Source of the DNA: Eutreptiella sp. 'Long Island Sound 2002'
Lineage: Eukaryota; Euglenozoa; Euglenophyceae; Eutreptiales; Eutreptiaceae
Direction: 5' to 3'
Length of the DNA: 64,000 nucleotides
NCBI GenBank assembly: GCA_964036045.1
Contig: OZ038402.1
Coordinates: forward strand, 12,729,739 to 12,793,738
The notes below the pieces were generated by a model that was given only the letters and a program-made list of their open reading frames with translations, was not told the DNA's origin and did not search any database. Shown here piece by piece: positions 35,101 through 44,705 of this stretch; positions within the stretch are counted from its first letter, which is position 1; each line of letters begins with the position of its first letter. A program made the translations under genes and the position numbers.

Positions 35101-38100
35101 CACCACGCCCCCACGCCTCGACCCTCTGGTGCCACAGGATCTGCCTGGAGTGCCCCCCGGAGGAAGCCTGGGCTATTGCACGGGCGCACAAGAGGCGATC
35201 AGCACAAAAAGCGCAGGAAGATAGTGGCTCGTCAGTGGCCTAAAAGACCAGAGGTACCTTTCTGCTACAAAGAGTGCAACGCGAAGACAACCCGCGGGCG
35301 GGACACCGACAAGTGTGCAGGGGTTATGCAGCGGTACGCACCAGATACTCTCGCTAAGCACTGGCCCCTGGATCTGCCATATATCATCAAGAGTTCAGGT
35401 GTGTAATGACAGCAATGGAAATGCAGAGACCCCCCCCACCCTGTGGGATGGACCGTCACGACATTCGGGATGATGGGCAGAGGCCTCTTGTGCCGAGGGG
35501 CGATGCAGGCTTCACACACACACCGTTCCCATGGACCGTGGCGTGGGCATCAGAACACGTGAGGGGGGCTGCATCACTTGCGCTGTGCAACTGTGGGGCT
35601 GGTGTGCACCTGCTCAATCTTCAGTGTACCGCTCATCGCTTCGGCGTAGATATCGAGCAACTGCAGAGAACGCCAGGAGTGTTTGGACGGGCCCGGCGGC
35701 CTCACGACGCGCTTCCATTGCGCATGCCATGCAGAGGGACGACGCACGGGCAACCAACGGCGGAAGAAGGGCAACCCACAGCAGTTGAATGGGAGCAGCG
35801 GGTGTCCCCACAGACAGCGTCCAAAGTCACAGGGCCTCAAAGGACAGGCTGCACATGTAGCCCCCCGTGTGACTTTCCGTCCGGTTGTTGTTTCTTTACG
35901 GGGCCCTGGACAGTCACCCGGTCTTCCCTTCGCATGTTGCGTCGGGTCGCTGCGTTCTGTTGGCCGCTGCGGCCAGTGCTCCTGCTGGTGTCGTTTCCGC
36001 GTTCGCGGAGCCCAGTCGTTGGTGTGCCGGGGCTGTGCTGGATGTGGCGGGATGTGCCGTTTGCGCGTCAGTGGCGCCCCGTAGTTGGCATATTGGGGGC
36101 TGTGCTGGTTGTTGTGAGGGGTCGTTTGACTGTGTTTGTTGTCCAAGCGCCTCTGTCCACAGGCCGTCTACAACCTGCCTCGCTGTGTTTCCGTGTTCCC
36201 CCCCCCCACCAGCACCACCACGTTGGGGGTTACATTCGCCTGGAGCCTGCCCAGCGCCCTCCTGTTGGGCATGTGTCTTGACCTCCAGTCGCGGGGCTGC
36301 TGCTCAGTTGTTGGGGTCCTCCACACGGGTCATCTCCTCTTGTCTCATCCTTTGGGACAGGACGGTACCTGTGGTCTTAGAAGCCACTGACGGGCCATTT
36401 GTCTTCTTGCACTTTGTGCTGGTTGCCTCCTGCACTTTGTGCTGGTTGCCTCTTGTGCATGCGTGCAATAGCCCAGGCTTCCGCAGGAGGTGCGGGGGGG
36501 GTTGGGGTGCGGATGGGTGAGGGTTGGGGGAGGGTGGGCAAGGGTTGGGGGAGGGTGGGCAAGGGTTGGGGGAGGGGTTTCCTGGACCTCCCACGGCGTG
36601 CGACTGACACCACAAGGCACAGCGAAGGGCATCACGCGCAGGACTGTCCACCGTGCGTAGCCCGACAGGACCGCGCCACAACGGACAGAAGGACCCCCCG
36701 CCCACGTGTTCAAAAAGGGGGGGGGGCATTTAGCACTGCACTGACGATGATACCACTGATGTGGCGGTGCCCCATTGCCCATGCGCTGTGCACAGGGGCA
36801 CTGCGTTTGAGAGTCCAATCGTTTTGCAAACCCGATGGCCGCGCATGTCATAGGGGAGGGCACTACGGCGGCGACACATCGACGCAAAGGCCCATAGTTG
36901 TGGTGCTGGGCTGCACACGCGACATACACTTCTGTCGTGCAGTCGCATTCAGGGACCCAATTTCACACGGTACATCAGTACATTAGTGACCCCTTGCACT
37001 TCGTGACGTGCAGATGGCCCGCCACCTACGACTGTGCTCAAGAGAGGGGGTGTTGCCTTGTGGGGGTGGTCCGTAGCGGATGTCCCCCGCGGGGGATCAC
37101 CTTCGGGGCAGCACATCAGGTCACTTCGTTGCTTGACCCCCCCCCCCCCCTTTGGGGGATGGTGCCTGTGCAGTCATGGGCACGTCTGAATGCCGATGCG
37201 AAGGTGTCCGTCACCAGTGAAAAACAAATGACACTTTCCAGGTCCACCTGCGGTGAGCAAAGCGCTCGGAGGTGCCTCTGCCTTCCCGCCGGTACCCCCC
37301 CCCCCCCCTTTGTCCAAGCACCACCGGTGAACCGTCAATTGTTGTGCCTTTGGCGGTGCTTGGCCATAGAACAGTGGAAAGTTCAGCAATAGGTCCCCAC
37401 CGACAGACCTATGCCCTCAATCAGCAAGTATCACGCGGCGGAGCCGCGACACACATTGTTCGTGCTGTCCAGCAAGGCGCCGTCAGGCGCCACCACACAT
37501 TGTCCCATCGGTCCAGAAAGGCGCCTCTGGCGCCACCTCCGGTTAGTTTATGGTCAGGCACGTGCCTTTAGGCCACGTATCAGGAAGTCTTGATTACCCT
37601 CCTGCCCTTACGCTTCCGGCTGTCACTGACATCCGTACTGTAATCTGTGTCCCACACCCCCATGTTGCCAAACTCCTGCGCCCTCTCCCGTGCCCGATCA
37701 CTGACATCTGTGGAGAATCCGCCCCCGGACAGCTCTGCTGATGACACGGACAACACCTCTTCGTCTTCCGACGTCCCTGCCCCCGAATCCTCCCCTGTGT
37801 CCGGATCGGATAGTGGCTCGGTTTCTACCATTGGTTCCAACCCCAGCTCGTCCCACTCCGCGACCCTGCGTCGCTTGGATAGCGGCAACAGATTGTTTGG
37901 GTGTAGTTCTCTCCCCCTCTCCGCGAGCGCATCTGCCGCCTCGTTCCCCAGCACCGCCAAATGTGAGGGTACCCATCGCAGTCGTACGTCCCCACCCGCG
38001 GACTCCCGCAGCCACAGGATTGCCTCCCACAGGTCCCGATGCCCCACCTCCCCTGTTGAGCAGCGCCAGGCATGTCGGCGCCACTTGGGCGACCACTCCA

Positions 38101-40727
38101 CTACCCCTTTATACACGTACTCGGAGTCCAACACCACTACCATGCGTTCCCCTGGTCGCCGGTCCTGGAGCGCTCGCAGGACTCCTCTCAACTCCCCCCG
38201 ACTGATGCTCTGGCGCTCGTGTGCCGGGACACAGGCATGACAGTTGCGGGATGAGCCCTCCCCAAACCACACCCCATACCCTGCCTGCATCCATCCCCTT
38301 ACCCGCTTTGCTGACCCATCGGTATACACCACCTCCCACCCTTGTGCCTGCATGTCCCCCAGCTCCTTCAGCAGTGTCGCCTTGTACCCCCCCCACTTTG
38401 CCTCCTTCTTTTGAAGCGGATCGAGCTGCGTGGATGGCGTGTGGGCTGTTGTGGGTGCCTGAGGCGCCTTCCAAAACATCGTCCGGGACTCCCCCCACGC
38501 CTGCAACTGTGCGATGAGGTGCTGCAGATCCGATCTACTGCATGACATGTTACGCTCACTGCGCCAACTCTCCAACCCCGCCACAGCACCCCACGCTCTC
38601 CAACGCCACCCACAGCGCCACAAAGTCATGCAGGGACACCTGTTGCCGCTGATATTTAACCTCACAGCGCAACCGCCACTGTGCCCGCAAGCCTGCCCAT
38701 AGCACCAGGCCTTGCGTGCTTTGGAGGGACAAAAGAGGCTCGTCCAGCAGGAGGCGACTCGGTTCCAGTGCCCCCCCCTCCCGCTGTACCAGGCCAAAGG
38801 CCTTGCGTACCGTATCAAACATGAATCCCGAGAAATAGCAGTTCTTCAGCACATGCCGATGGTCTTCCAACCTCCCGTCCATCGGGCACAAATTCCCCCC
38901 CAGTCGTTCTTGTCGCACTCCTACTGGCAGCTTGCGCCAGAGTACCCGCTTTATGAAATCCAAGTCCCATTTTGGGAGATGTAGTTTGTTGTAAACGCGC
39001 CACACGTCTGGTGGCTGTCGCGCCTTGGGGCGCGTGCGCTGTTGCAAAAAAAGCAGCATGCGCTGTTTGGTCCACTACACTCCCCACTGCTCTAGAGGCG
39101 GAGCCTGTGGCGGCTCATAGGTCGCTCGATACATGGCCATTACCGCTCGCGCCGACTCGGTATAGACGGACCGCCATGTGGGCGCCAGCTTGCTATGTAA
39201 CTGCTGTGGTATGGACCTTCGCTCGATCAGGTCCACCCACCGCAGCACCCCGCTCTTCAGTAGCGCGGGGGATACATATGTAAGCCAGTGGGAATTCCGA
39301 AAGAAAACCGAGTGCCATATCGGCAGGTTAGGCAGATCATGCAAGGGGGGTGGCGCCGTCACCCCCCCCCCTCTCCGCACCACCGAGTAACACTTGAGGC
39401 TCCCCTGCAGAAAGGTCGGCTTGGACAGTGGAATGGGAGCCAGCTGTAGGTATGGGAGGAATAGAGGGTCCAGCACCAGACCTTTCCCACTCGCCCACCT
39501 GTGAAAGGGGTCCGCATGCACCTTCTCGATGGACACCGGTCGCACCACCACCTGCGGTGCTTGGACAAGGGGGGGCGGTGTTGAGAAGCTGGAGGAGATC
39601 CGTGGCTTTGTTTATCTGCGCCAGAGGTCGCCAGAGAAGGAGCAGGCCGTTGACCGTGTTGCCACCTGCCGCGGAGTGTGGGGGTGTGTGGGGGGTGTCT
39701 TCACGGGGCCGAGAGGTTGGGTATCGCGGTGTAGACTCCAGACGACGTCGGAATCAAGAATCAGAGCTGTCCAATGCTACGATTGCCCCACGAAGACGGA
39801 ATGCGGCTGTAACACGTAGCGGAGGAGCAGGCCACGTAAGTCATCGCGCTGTTGGGCCCCTGACCAATAACTTACCGCAATGACCGGAATTGGGAAGGGG
39901 CCCAAAACCGCAATAACTTACCAAAACGTTGCATACGATACCCAACAAAAGCGTGACCAGCGGTATGACCGCCGGATCGCATGCCCCAGCCTGGCCCATC
40001 CCTCACTCGAGGGAGCGCGGTCAGCGCCGGGGCGCGGGGGCAGGACCTGCGCGTAGAGCTGCCCCAGGGACACGAAGATCTCCGACATCGCGGCGTGGGC
40101 CTGCACCCGCGCGATGCGGAGCGGGGGCAGGAAGATCCACACGGCCGTCATGAGGCCCAGGGAGATGCCCACCCCGATGACGTTGTTGACCGTCTGGCCC
40201 GTCCACTGCGCCGCGGTCTGCCCCGTGGCGGTGCCGGTGATGTAGACGACGGGGAGGGCGCCCGCGACGGCCTCCTCCATCACGATCAGCAGCTGGCAGC
40301 CCGGGCCATGCCCCGCCTTCGTGCACAGCAGCGGCCCGGCGACGAGGACGGCGCCGGCCCAGCTGATGCCGAAGAACGCCCACGCGGCGCTGTGCGGCAC
40401 GGCCTCCGGCAGCGGCCACGTGAACTCGAGGAACGCGAAGGCGGCGGTCAAAATGAGGGCGGAGGCGACGAAGGCCCAGAGGAAGTCGAGGCAGCTGTTG
40501 AAGGCGGTGCTGTAGTTGTACACGGGGATGATGGCCGTGAGGAGGATGGGGATGATGATGAAGCTGCCCCAGCTGGTGTTGGCGAACAGCCAGATCATGA
40601 CCCCGGCGGCGAGCGGCAGCGCGAAGCGCACGCACCTCTCGACGCGGATGTCGAAGAACGGCGTCGAGCGGGCGAAGCGGTCGAAGACCCACTCGTGGGG
40701 CACCGCGTCCTGCAGCTCGGGATCCAT
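22820..40727 (-). CDS. FUSC / aromatic-acid-exporter-like multi-pass membrane protein, six exons, about 930 aa
   Basis: Joined exons: 40727-40047, 34950-34454, 32025-31542, 27723-27397, 26076-25593, 23139-22820. They give 2,793 nt (931 codons with stop) with intron phases 0, 2, 0, 0, 1 and no internal stop. The start ATG at 40727 sits in GACGCCATGG, a good Kozak context; an in-frame ATG 18 codons upstream is the alternative. The protein has an N-terminal block of about six membrane helices (residues 34-200), a soluble linker (about 228-480), a second membrane block (about 490-690) and a soluble C-terminus. This doubled plan is that of the fusaric acid resistance/ArAE superfamily (FUSC, plant ALMT-like, fungal BRE4-like), whose members export aromatic acids or other anions. 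The substrate cannot be told from the sequence. Introns of 5,096, 2,428, 3,818, 1,320 and 2,453 bp carry the transposon remnants listed separately. Exon reading is mine and not transcript-supported; the intron 1 donor is the weakest site. Confidence 0.8.
23397..23441. repeat. 10-bp tandem repeat, about 4.5 copies
   Basis: The unit is AAAACTGTGC. It lies in intron 5 of the FUSC-like gene. Confidence 0.9.
24960..25274 (+). pseudogene. hAT transposase remnant (C-terminal dimerisation domain)
   Basis: The plus-strand frame ending at 25274 encodes WDGMKDRLPTMYPYAIRTL, then IPDTPCDVERPFSTRKNVG, then a helix ending NKAHVSF. This follows the hAT C-terminal dimerisation pattern: a Trp, a Pro/Tyr turn, an 'IPaTsa..ERvFS' core and a terminal helix ending in 'v.fl'. 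hAT enzymes are cut-and-paste DNA transposases that make 8-bp target duplications. No catalytic RNase-H-like core or BED finger is recognisable upstream, so only the tail survives. It lies in intron 5 of the FUSC-like gene, antisense to it. Confidence 0.65.
25593..26076 (-). CDS. Exon 5 of FUSC-like gene (last helix and C-terminal helical domain, residues 664-825)
   Basis: The acceptor is GTGCACAG|GTCGTG, phase 0. It encodes a final membrane helix (VVGCVVAAIAAILFP) followed by charged amphipathic helices (RMRQTRTKLYARLRDAAAHL, MAQAVRFTAQQVEG). This is the usual order of membrane helix then coiled cytoplasmic domain in FUSC proteins. I place the donor at CGAC|GTAAAG, phase 1, because that keeps exon 6 in its coding-like frame. 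A stronger GTGAGT lies 22 nt downstream, but using it would put exon 6 in a frame that stops after 22 codons. The two donors may reflect alternative splicing. Confidence 0.78.
26383..26710 (+). repeat. Dispersed repeat family D, copy 1
   Basis: About 325 bp that recur at 35865-36195 in the same orientation, about 88-90% identical by eye (TTTACGGGGCCCTGGACAGT through GTCCACAGGCCGTC). It is in intron 4 of the FUSC-like gene. No coding evidence, though the minus strand is open through both copies. Confidence 0.85.
27150..27306. repeat. 22-bp imperfect tandem repeat
   Basis: The last copies read GCGCCAACTGCCGTCGGTTA with a 22-bp period; earlier copies are diverged. It lies in intron 4, beside exon 4. 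Confidence 0.8.
27397..27723 (-). CDS. Exon 4 of FUSC-like gene (second membrane block, residues 555-663)
   Basis: The acceptor is GTGCCAG|GCATGC and the donor TCTCAG|GTGCTC, both phase 0. It encodes SVETTVQKALFRAIGSMLGA, which matches the FUSC pattern of a conserved Arg and Gly at the start of a helix (R..G...GA). Further helices follow: LLMWPVMLLPYATSGVVYII, QLLFIVVLPEP and FISHLASGGLVSVFSTYSAW. A second in-phase acceptor 24 nt downstream (CCGCAG|GGAACC) would remove eight residues and cannot be excluded. Confidence 0.8.
27885..27948. repeat. 18-bp tandem repeat, 3.5 copies
   Basis: The unit is CATCCGTACTACTGCGGG, in intron 3. Confidence 0.85.
27950..30330. other. Right part of intron 3 of FUSC-like gene without recognisable genes
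   Basis: 28.5-29.1 kb is less GC-rich and has plus-strand open frames of 90-140 codons (for example 28814-29104), but I recognise no domain. G-runs lie near 27951 and 29279. It may be decayed transposon sequence. Confidence 0.35.
30345..30717. mobile_element. Non-autonomous DNA transposon (hAT-like MITE), copy 2, 373 bp
   Basis: The left end is CAGGGGGGTCCTTAAG. The right end is its inverse, with the terminal TG changed to GG. The 8-bp target duplication TTCTAGTA is exact (30337-30344 and 30718-30725). The interior is the same TTGGCGG-type minisatellite (about 30430-30652) and A-run arrangement as copy 1. It is inserted in intron 3 of the FUSC-like gene. Confidence 0.82.
31542..32025 (-). 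CDS. Exon 3 of FUSC-like gene (linker end and start of second membrane block, residues 393-554)
   Basis: The acceptor TTCGCAG|TGTGTGCC supplies the third base of the codon split with exon 2. The donor is ATG|GTATGC, phase 0. The first two thirds are a soluble helical linker (ILDLSEAGVQEFRRAVLDPL, QQSKAWVLLNVLG). Two hydrophobic segments follow: ILFGFTVLYVILIWICSD, then after a KRK turn FAAWSVLALVVCLM. The second opens the second FUSC membrane block. Confidence 0.78.
32740..33565. repeat. 11-bp-unit degenerate satellite, left block
   Basis: Imperfect repeats of CCTAATGGGCG and variants (GCATAATGGGT and similar) with mainly 11-bp spacing, in intron 2 of the FUSC-like gene. It resumes at 34060-34300. 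Confidence 0.85.
33566..34059. other. AT-rich island splitting the 11-bp satellite; possible solo LTR or other insertion
   Basis: This segment is clearly less GC-rich than its surroundings and lacks the repeat. It contains a near-perfect palindrome at about 33753-33784 (core TTGGCCGGATCCGGCCAA) and a second GGATCC-centred one at about 34012-34027 (GCTGGATCCAGC). ACATATATAAGAA lies near 33947 on the plus strand. No coding frame of note. A TATA-like box in an inserted AT-rich block suggests an LTR, but I could not fix TG...CA ends or a target duplication. Confidence 0.4.
33947..33959 (+). promoter_or_regulatory. TATA-like sequence in the AT-rich island
   Basis: ACATATATAAGAA is the most convincing TATA box I noticed in the window, but no gene follows it on the plus strand. 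It would fit an LTR promoter. Weak on its own. Confidence 0.25.
34060..34300. repeat. 11-bp-unit degenerate satellite, right block
   Basis: Same TAATGGGCGCC-type unit as 32.74-33.57 kb, separated from it by the AT-rich island. Confidence 0.85.
34454..34950 (-). CDS. Exon 2 of FUSC-like gene (linker, residues 228-393)
   Basis: The acceptor is GCGCAG|GTCCGC after a pyrimidine-rich tract, phase 0. The donor is GCGAG|GTGTGC, phase 2. The product is soluble. It begins VRAHRQNCVQLYRRLRLV and contains SEPVVWHPQYKYVPPPLW, which resembles the 'EPrfw..fp...y' segment that follows the first membrane block in FUSC/ArAE proteins. The rest is helical linker with an acidic stretch near DLSDWSGPAPDADAKWEG. 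Antisense frames are also open because of high GC and should be ignored. Confidence 0.75.
35160..36490. repeat. Inverted repeat pair of about 100-125 bp enclosing repeat D
   Basis: 35160-35260 (GAAGCCTGGGCTATTGCAC ... CGTCAGTGGC ... GGTACC) recurs as its reverse complement at 36360-36490 with about 80% identity; the right arm has an extra internal duplication of about 25 bp. This looks like a foldback element or two opposed insertions of one element, in intron 1. Confidence 0.65.
35865..36195 (+). repeat. Dispersed repeat family D, copy 2
   Basis: Second copy of the 26.4-kb repeat, in intron 1 of the FUSC-like gene. It lies inside the inverted pair 35160-35260 / 36360-36490. Confidence 0.85.
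36505..36580. repeat. About 23-bp G-rich tandem repeat, 3 copies
   Basis: GGGTTGGGGGAGGGTGGGCA recurs with 23-bp spacing, in intron 1. Confidence 0.8.
37575..39560 (-). pseudogene. 5'-truncated non-LTR retrotransposon (LINE) with zf-RVT-like finger and RNase H domain
   Basis: Three consecutive minus-strand pieces lie end to end. 39551-39075 reads like the region after reverse transcriptase (LPIWHSVFFRNSHWL). 39059-38556 contains a zf-RVT-type motif (CPMDGRLEDHRHVLKNC). About 38340-37890 is an RNase HI domain: YTDGS with the first Asp, SRGELRG with the Glu, VLDSEYVYKG with the second Asp, and WVPSHLAVLGNEAADALAE with the last His and Asp. A stop separates the first two pieces and a frameshift separates the second from the RNase H frame. 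No reverse transcriptase or endonuclease is visible. The copy is dead on arrival or decayed, and sits in intron 1 of the FUSC-like gene in the same orientation. After RNase H the tail carries two STDVSD motifs. Confidence 0.8.
40047..40727 (-). CDS. Exon 1 of FUSC-like gene (residues 1-227)
   Basis: The exon encodes a short cytosolic N-terminus (MDPELQDAVPHEW...) followed by strongly hydrophobic stretches at about residues 34-50, 55-72, 78-100, 114-131, 137-155 and 181-200. That is the first membrane block of the FUSC fold. It ends ...SLGQLYAQ at CAG|GTCCTG. A better-looking donor, GTGAGG, lies about 30 nt further on (TCGA|GTGAGG) but would shift the frame into exon 2, so I chose the weaker in-phase site. 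Confidence 0.82.
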
Positions 40728-43700
40728 GGCGTCGACAGGGGCCCTTGATGATGAGTGGGCGAGGGAGGGGCGGGGATGCACTGGAACCGGGGTGGGGTTA
40801 CCCCCCCCCCCCCCGCCCCCTTCCGGGTGCCCAACCTATGCCCAGCCACCTGACGCCAAGTGCCGGCCTCCATGGCATTTGTAACCGACAGTAACCGCCC
40901 CCAACCGCTTTGGCAACCTCCTCCAACCGCCTATCGAACCGCCTCTGGGGCCACCTCTGAGGTCCCTCCCCTTCTACTGCATCTCCGGGGGGGTGTCCAC
41001 GGTTGCGTGGCACACTGTTTTGTTGTTGTGTGGTCCAGCACAACACGAGTTCAAAGGTATGACTGACTGGGAGCACACTCCGGCGCGAATGCCTCGCCAT
41101 ATGTACCGCTGCTGTGGCCGGGGCTGCAGGCCAATTGCTTGGAACACTTTGGTGGGGAGCAGGTGCAGCATGCGGACGGGATGTGATGTGTGGGACCCCT
41201 TTGCAGAAACCGTGCGGCGACCCACAGTCAGCTACGGGGATACTCCAGGGGCACCGGGTAAGCCCCATGACAACACCAGCGGTTTGGGACCCGGCAATCC
41301 CCCACCTTTGCGCATGGGGGCGTCCTCTTGCGCCAACGCCTGCGTGTCGAGGGTGACTTGGGTCGGGGGCTGCATGCACCTCCACACAGAACTCTGTTGG
41401 TGGGCACAGGAGGTGGGCCCGCTTCAGGCTTGAGTTCAGATGTAGAACAGGGGCACGAAAGTGGAAAACAGCCGTGATCCAAATGTCTTACCGAAGCAGG
41501 AGTACAGCCGGTGCCCAGTGCCATGTGTTTGGGGGGACCTGCTTTTTGATGATCGCGGTCATTTTGTGTTCTCTCGAGGCGGCGAAGGGAACCCGCACCC
41601 CCGCATCGGCATTGGAGCGTCGCTTCAAAAGGCGTGTGCTGAGGGCAATACATGTGCAAGTGAAGGACCTGGGACTTACTTGTGGGAAGCCGGGGCCGCC
41701 AATGCCAGAGGAACCCCCCGTCCCACTGCCGTACAAAGAAGAGCTGTTTGCTACGACACGAATGAACTACAATGTTCCGATTCCACGAAGGAATATCAGT
41801 GCCTTGCTGCCACGCCAGTCACGGTGCGTAAAGCAGACCTCTTTGCGGAGTATGACCTGCTTTGGAAGGGGTTTTGGATCAAGACATACGAAGACCAACA
41901 TCCGTATAGCCCCTGCCTTCGTGGGCAGTACCATTTACCCACTTTGAACACTATCTTTGACGCGGAGGGAACAACAACACACGGTCTCATGGACGGTCAG
42001 CCTCAGGCAATGAGGCCTCCGTGTCCTCCTCCGCCTCGTCCACAACCACCCCACAACCCTTTGTGGCGGCCTCTACCCGTGCGGTGCGGCGCCCGGCATC
42101 TGCTTTCCCTACCGAAGGCGGCCGACACGCCCGTGGGCTCCGCCGCGCCAAGTCCGTGGCACTCCGGACATTTCAATGGCGACCGCATCGAAACTGCAAC
42201 GGGATTTCCCCCAAAAGTGCCCCCGGCCGAATCACGCGGGACGAGGCCCAGATCCTTTGCATCTCCGTTGTCACTGTGGGGGCATTGCTGGGCATGAAAA
42301 GGGCTTGTCTGACGAGTGCCGGCAAATCGGGGCCAGAACGGCAGTCCCCCCCGCCCCCACCCCCGCCCCTTGTGCAAGCGCGCGGCATTTGAGTTTGGCA
42401 TTTGAACGGCTGAACGCAGGCCTGGCACGCGAGTTGGACATTGTCCCTTCACTGCCGCAGCACATGTTGAATGGATCCCCCTCCCCCAGCCCTTGTCCTA
42501 ACACGGTGCCCCCGTGTTTCCGCACTTTTGGGTGTTTGTTGGAGCCGTGGTTTTGCGGTTCCGAGGATAAGAAAATGTGGTTTGAAGCTTTGCACAGGCC
42601 GCAGGAGCGGTCAAGTGGGGTGTCGCAGTGTGGGTGCAGCTGCATTTGCTCCTCTTGCGCTGCGGCATGCCTGCCGGCCTGTTGCTGGAACGCACGCACC
42701 GCGCACACCGCGTGGTGCACCGCGCTTACGTTTCTGCCCACCCTTTTCTGGATGTTTCAATTTGGCGATTGTCCGCCATTGCGACAGCCATTGCAGCCTG
42801 ACTCAGCGCCCTATCCTGCAGCCACGGCGCACGAGCTCACCTCGGGGCAGGGGAAACGGGGGGGGGGGGGGGATGGTGCTGAGGTGCAGAAAAAGCACAG
42901 GGGGACAGTAAAGGTTCTCTGCACACGGGAGAAACACACGCACCGCACTTACATTTCTCTCGTGGTTTGGATCTTCTTTCCCGCAGGCCTTCGGTTGTGA
43001 CGCGATCCCCGCCCCCACATTAACTGTCGGCAGAGGCCCCCTTTGGGCAGGGGGCGAGGGCTGGGCATCGCTACTGGAACCAACAGAGCAGCCCCCCCCC
43101 CCCCCCCCCCACCGCCCCCAAATGCGAGAGCAACACTGAAGTCCCCAAAATGCGATGGAAACGAGACCTCCGTGTTGCTCTGACAGGGGGGGGGTACTCC
43201 CCCCCCCTTGTAATCCCCCCCCCTCCCCCAGGGCGGCATGGGGGCGGTCATGCACCGCACCGCAGCAGCACTAACCTGCGGCACTTTGAATACACCCAAA
43301 AAAGGAAATGTTTCTTCGGCGCCCAGTTTCTGTGCTTTTTTGTCAAAGTGACGGTCCGCCCCATGAGCGCGGGGGGGGGGGGGGGGGGGTACTGCCCCTT
43401 TACAGATCAGAGCAGGGGCCCGGCAGGAGACCATCGCTTTATGGACCCGAGGCGGGGGGGGGGGGTAGGACCTGGTTCCAAAAGCTGCGGAAGCAACACC
43501 GACCGCTGCTCTGACACGGGCGTTGCTCTTGGGGGGGGGGGGGTACAATTCTGTGTACCCCCCAATGCCCGTGCACTGCCTGCGAGACACGGAGGGGGGG
43601 GGGGGGGGGGCAGCCACTTCTGAACCGGAGGTCGCCGCCGCCCCCCCCCCCCCCCGACTCCCCCGCGTAGCCTTCGGGGAGGGGGGGGGGGGGGTGGCAC

Positions 43701-44129
43701 GGCGCCGGCAGTGGATTGCCGTTGAAGGCCCGGCGGCGCCTATGGGCCCCTCACCACTTCCCCCTTGGCCTTTCCGTGAGGCCTTCCCCGCCGGAGGGGG
43801 CGGTGCCAATGGGCCTTCCCCCCCCCCCCTCGACCTCCCGGTCTGGCCTATCGGCGGGAAGAGGGGGGGGGGGGGGGGTGTTTCTGCCGCCCCCCCTTTG
43901 GGCCCTTCATGACCTCTGCCCAATGCAGACATCGATGACGCCATTCCCAGTCCCGTATCACGGCCGAGGGGGGGCCGAGGGGGGGGGGGTGTCATGGCCT
44001 CGATGACCCACAGGGACCGCCTCGCCGCACCGATCGCCCGATCGCGATGATCCCCCCTTTCGGAAGCCTTTTGGGTGGGGGGGGGGGGGGGCTGCCGCCA
44101 GGGACCCCCCCCCCCAAGAGCCCGACACA

Positions 44130-44705
44130 GTGCAGCGCACGACGCTTCTCTTTGAGATGGACTGCCCACCGAAGCCGCGGCAAAGCACATCGACGGGGGG
44201 GGGGGGGGGCTCACCGAACGGATGCGTCGAAGCCAACCGCCGGGGCCGCGGGCCAGTCCCCACCACCGCCCCTGTCACGCCCCCCGGGGGCAGTCCGTGA
44301 CAGTCTCCTGCCGCCCCCAGTGCCCCACGACCGCCAAAGGCCTACGGGCCGCCCAGACCGCCCGTAGGGGACGGCGCTGGTCCCGCTCGGTGCCGGGGGT
44401 TTGGGGGGCGGGGGGGGTACCTTGGGGACCCCCCCCGATGAGGGGCTGTGTGACGCAGCCGTCGTAGCACATGACCCCGGGGACCGGGGGGTACCCGCCT
44501 TCCAGCCCCAGTCCCCCCCCCCCCCAACGCCGGAGGACGGGATGCAGAAGGCCCGGACACCCCCCGGGGGGCGTTCTTCTTGTGCCTCTGCCTGGGCCCA
44601 GTACCCCCCCCCCTCCCCCGCGCCCCCCGCCCCCGCGGCTTCGGTGGGCAGTCCATCTCAAAGAGAAGCGTCGTGCGCCCCCCCCCCCCCGTCGATGTGC
44701 TTTGG
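44130..44705. repeat. Inverted, permuted repeat of about 43 bp
   Basis: 44133-44175 (GCACGACGCTTCTCTTTGAG, then ATGGACTGCCCACCGAAGCC) reappears as its reverse complement at about 44635-44678. The adjoining CCGTCGATGTGCTTTG lies on the opposite side in the second copy, as if the unit had once been tandem. Confidence 0.7.

Noticed and set aside
40010-40748. 255-codon plus-strand Asp/Glu/Arg-rich frame
   Set aside because: Antisense shadow of FUSC-like exon 1, which has clear membrane helices on the minus strand.
41461-42297. 278-codon plus-strand open frame
   Set aside because: Another plus-strand frame overlaps it, there is no recognisable motif, and the 3' part becomes Pro-rich; perhaps decayed transposon, not supportable as a gene.
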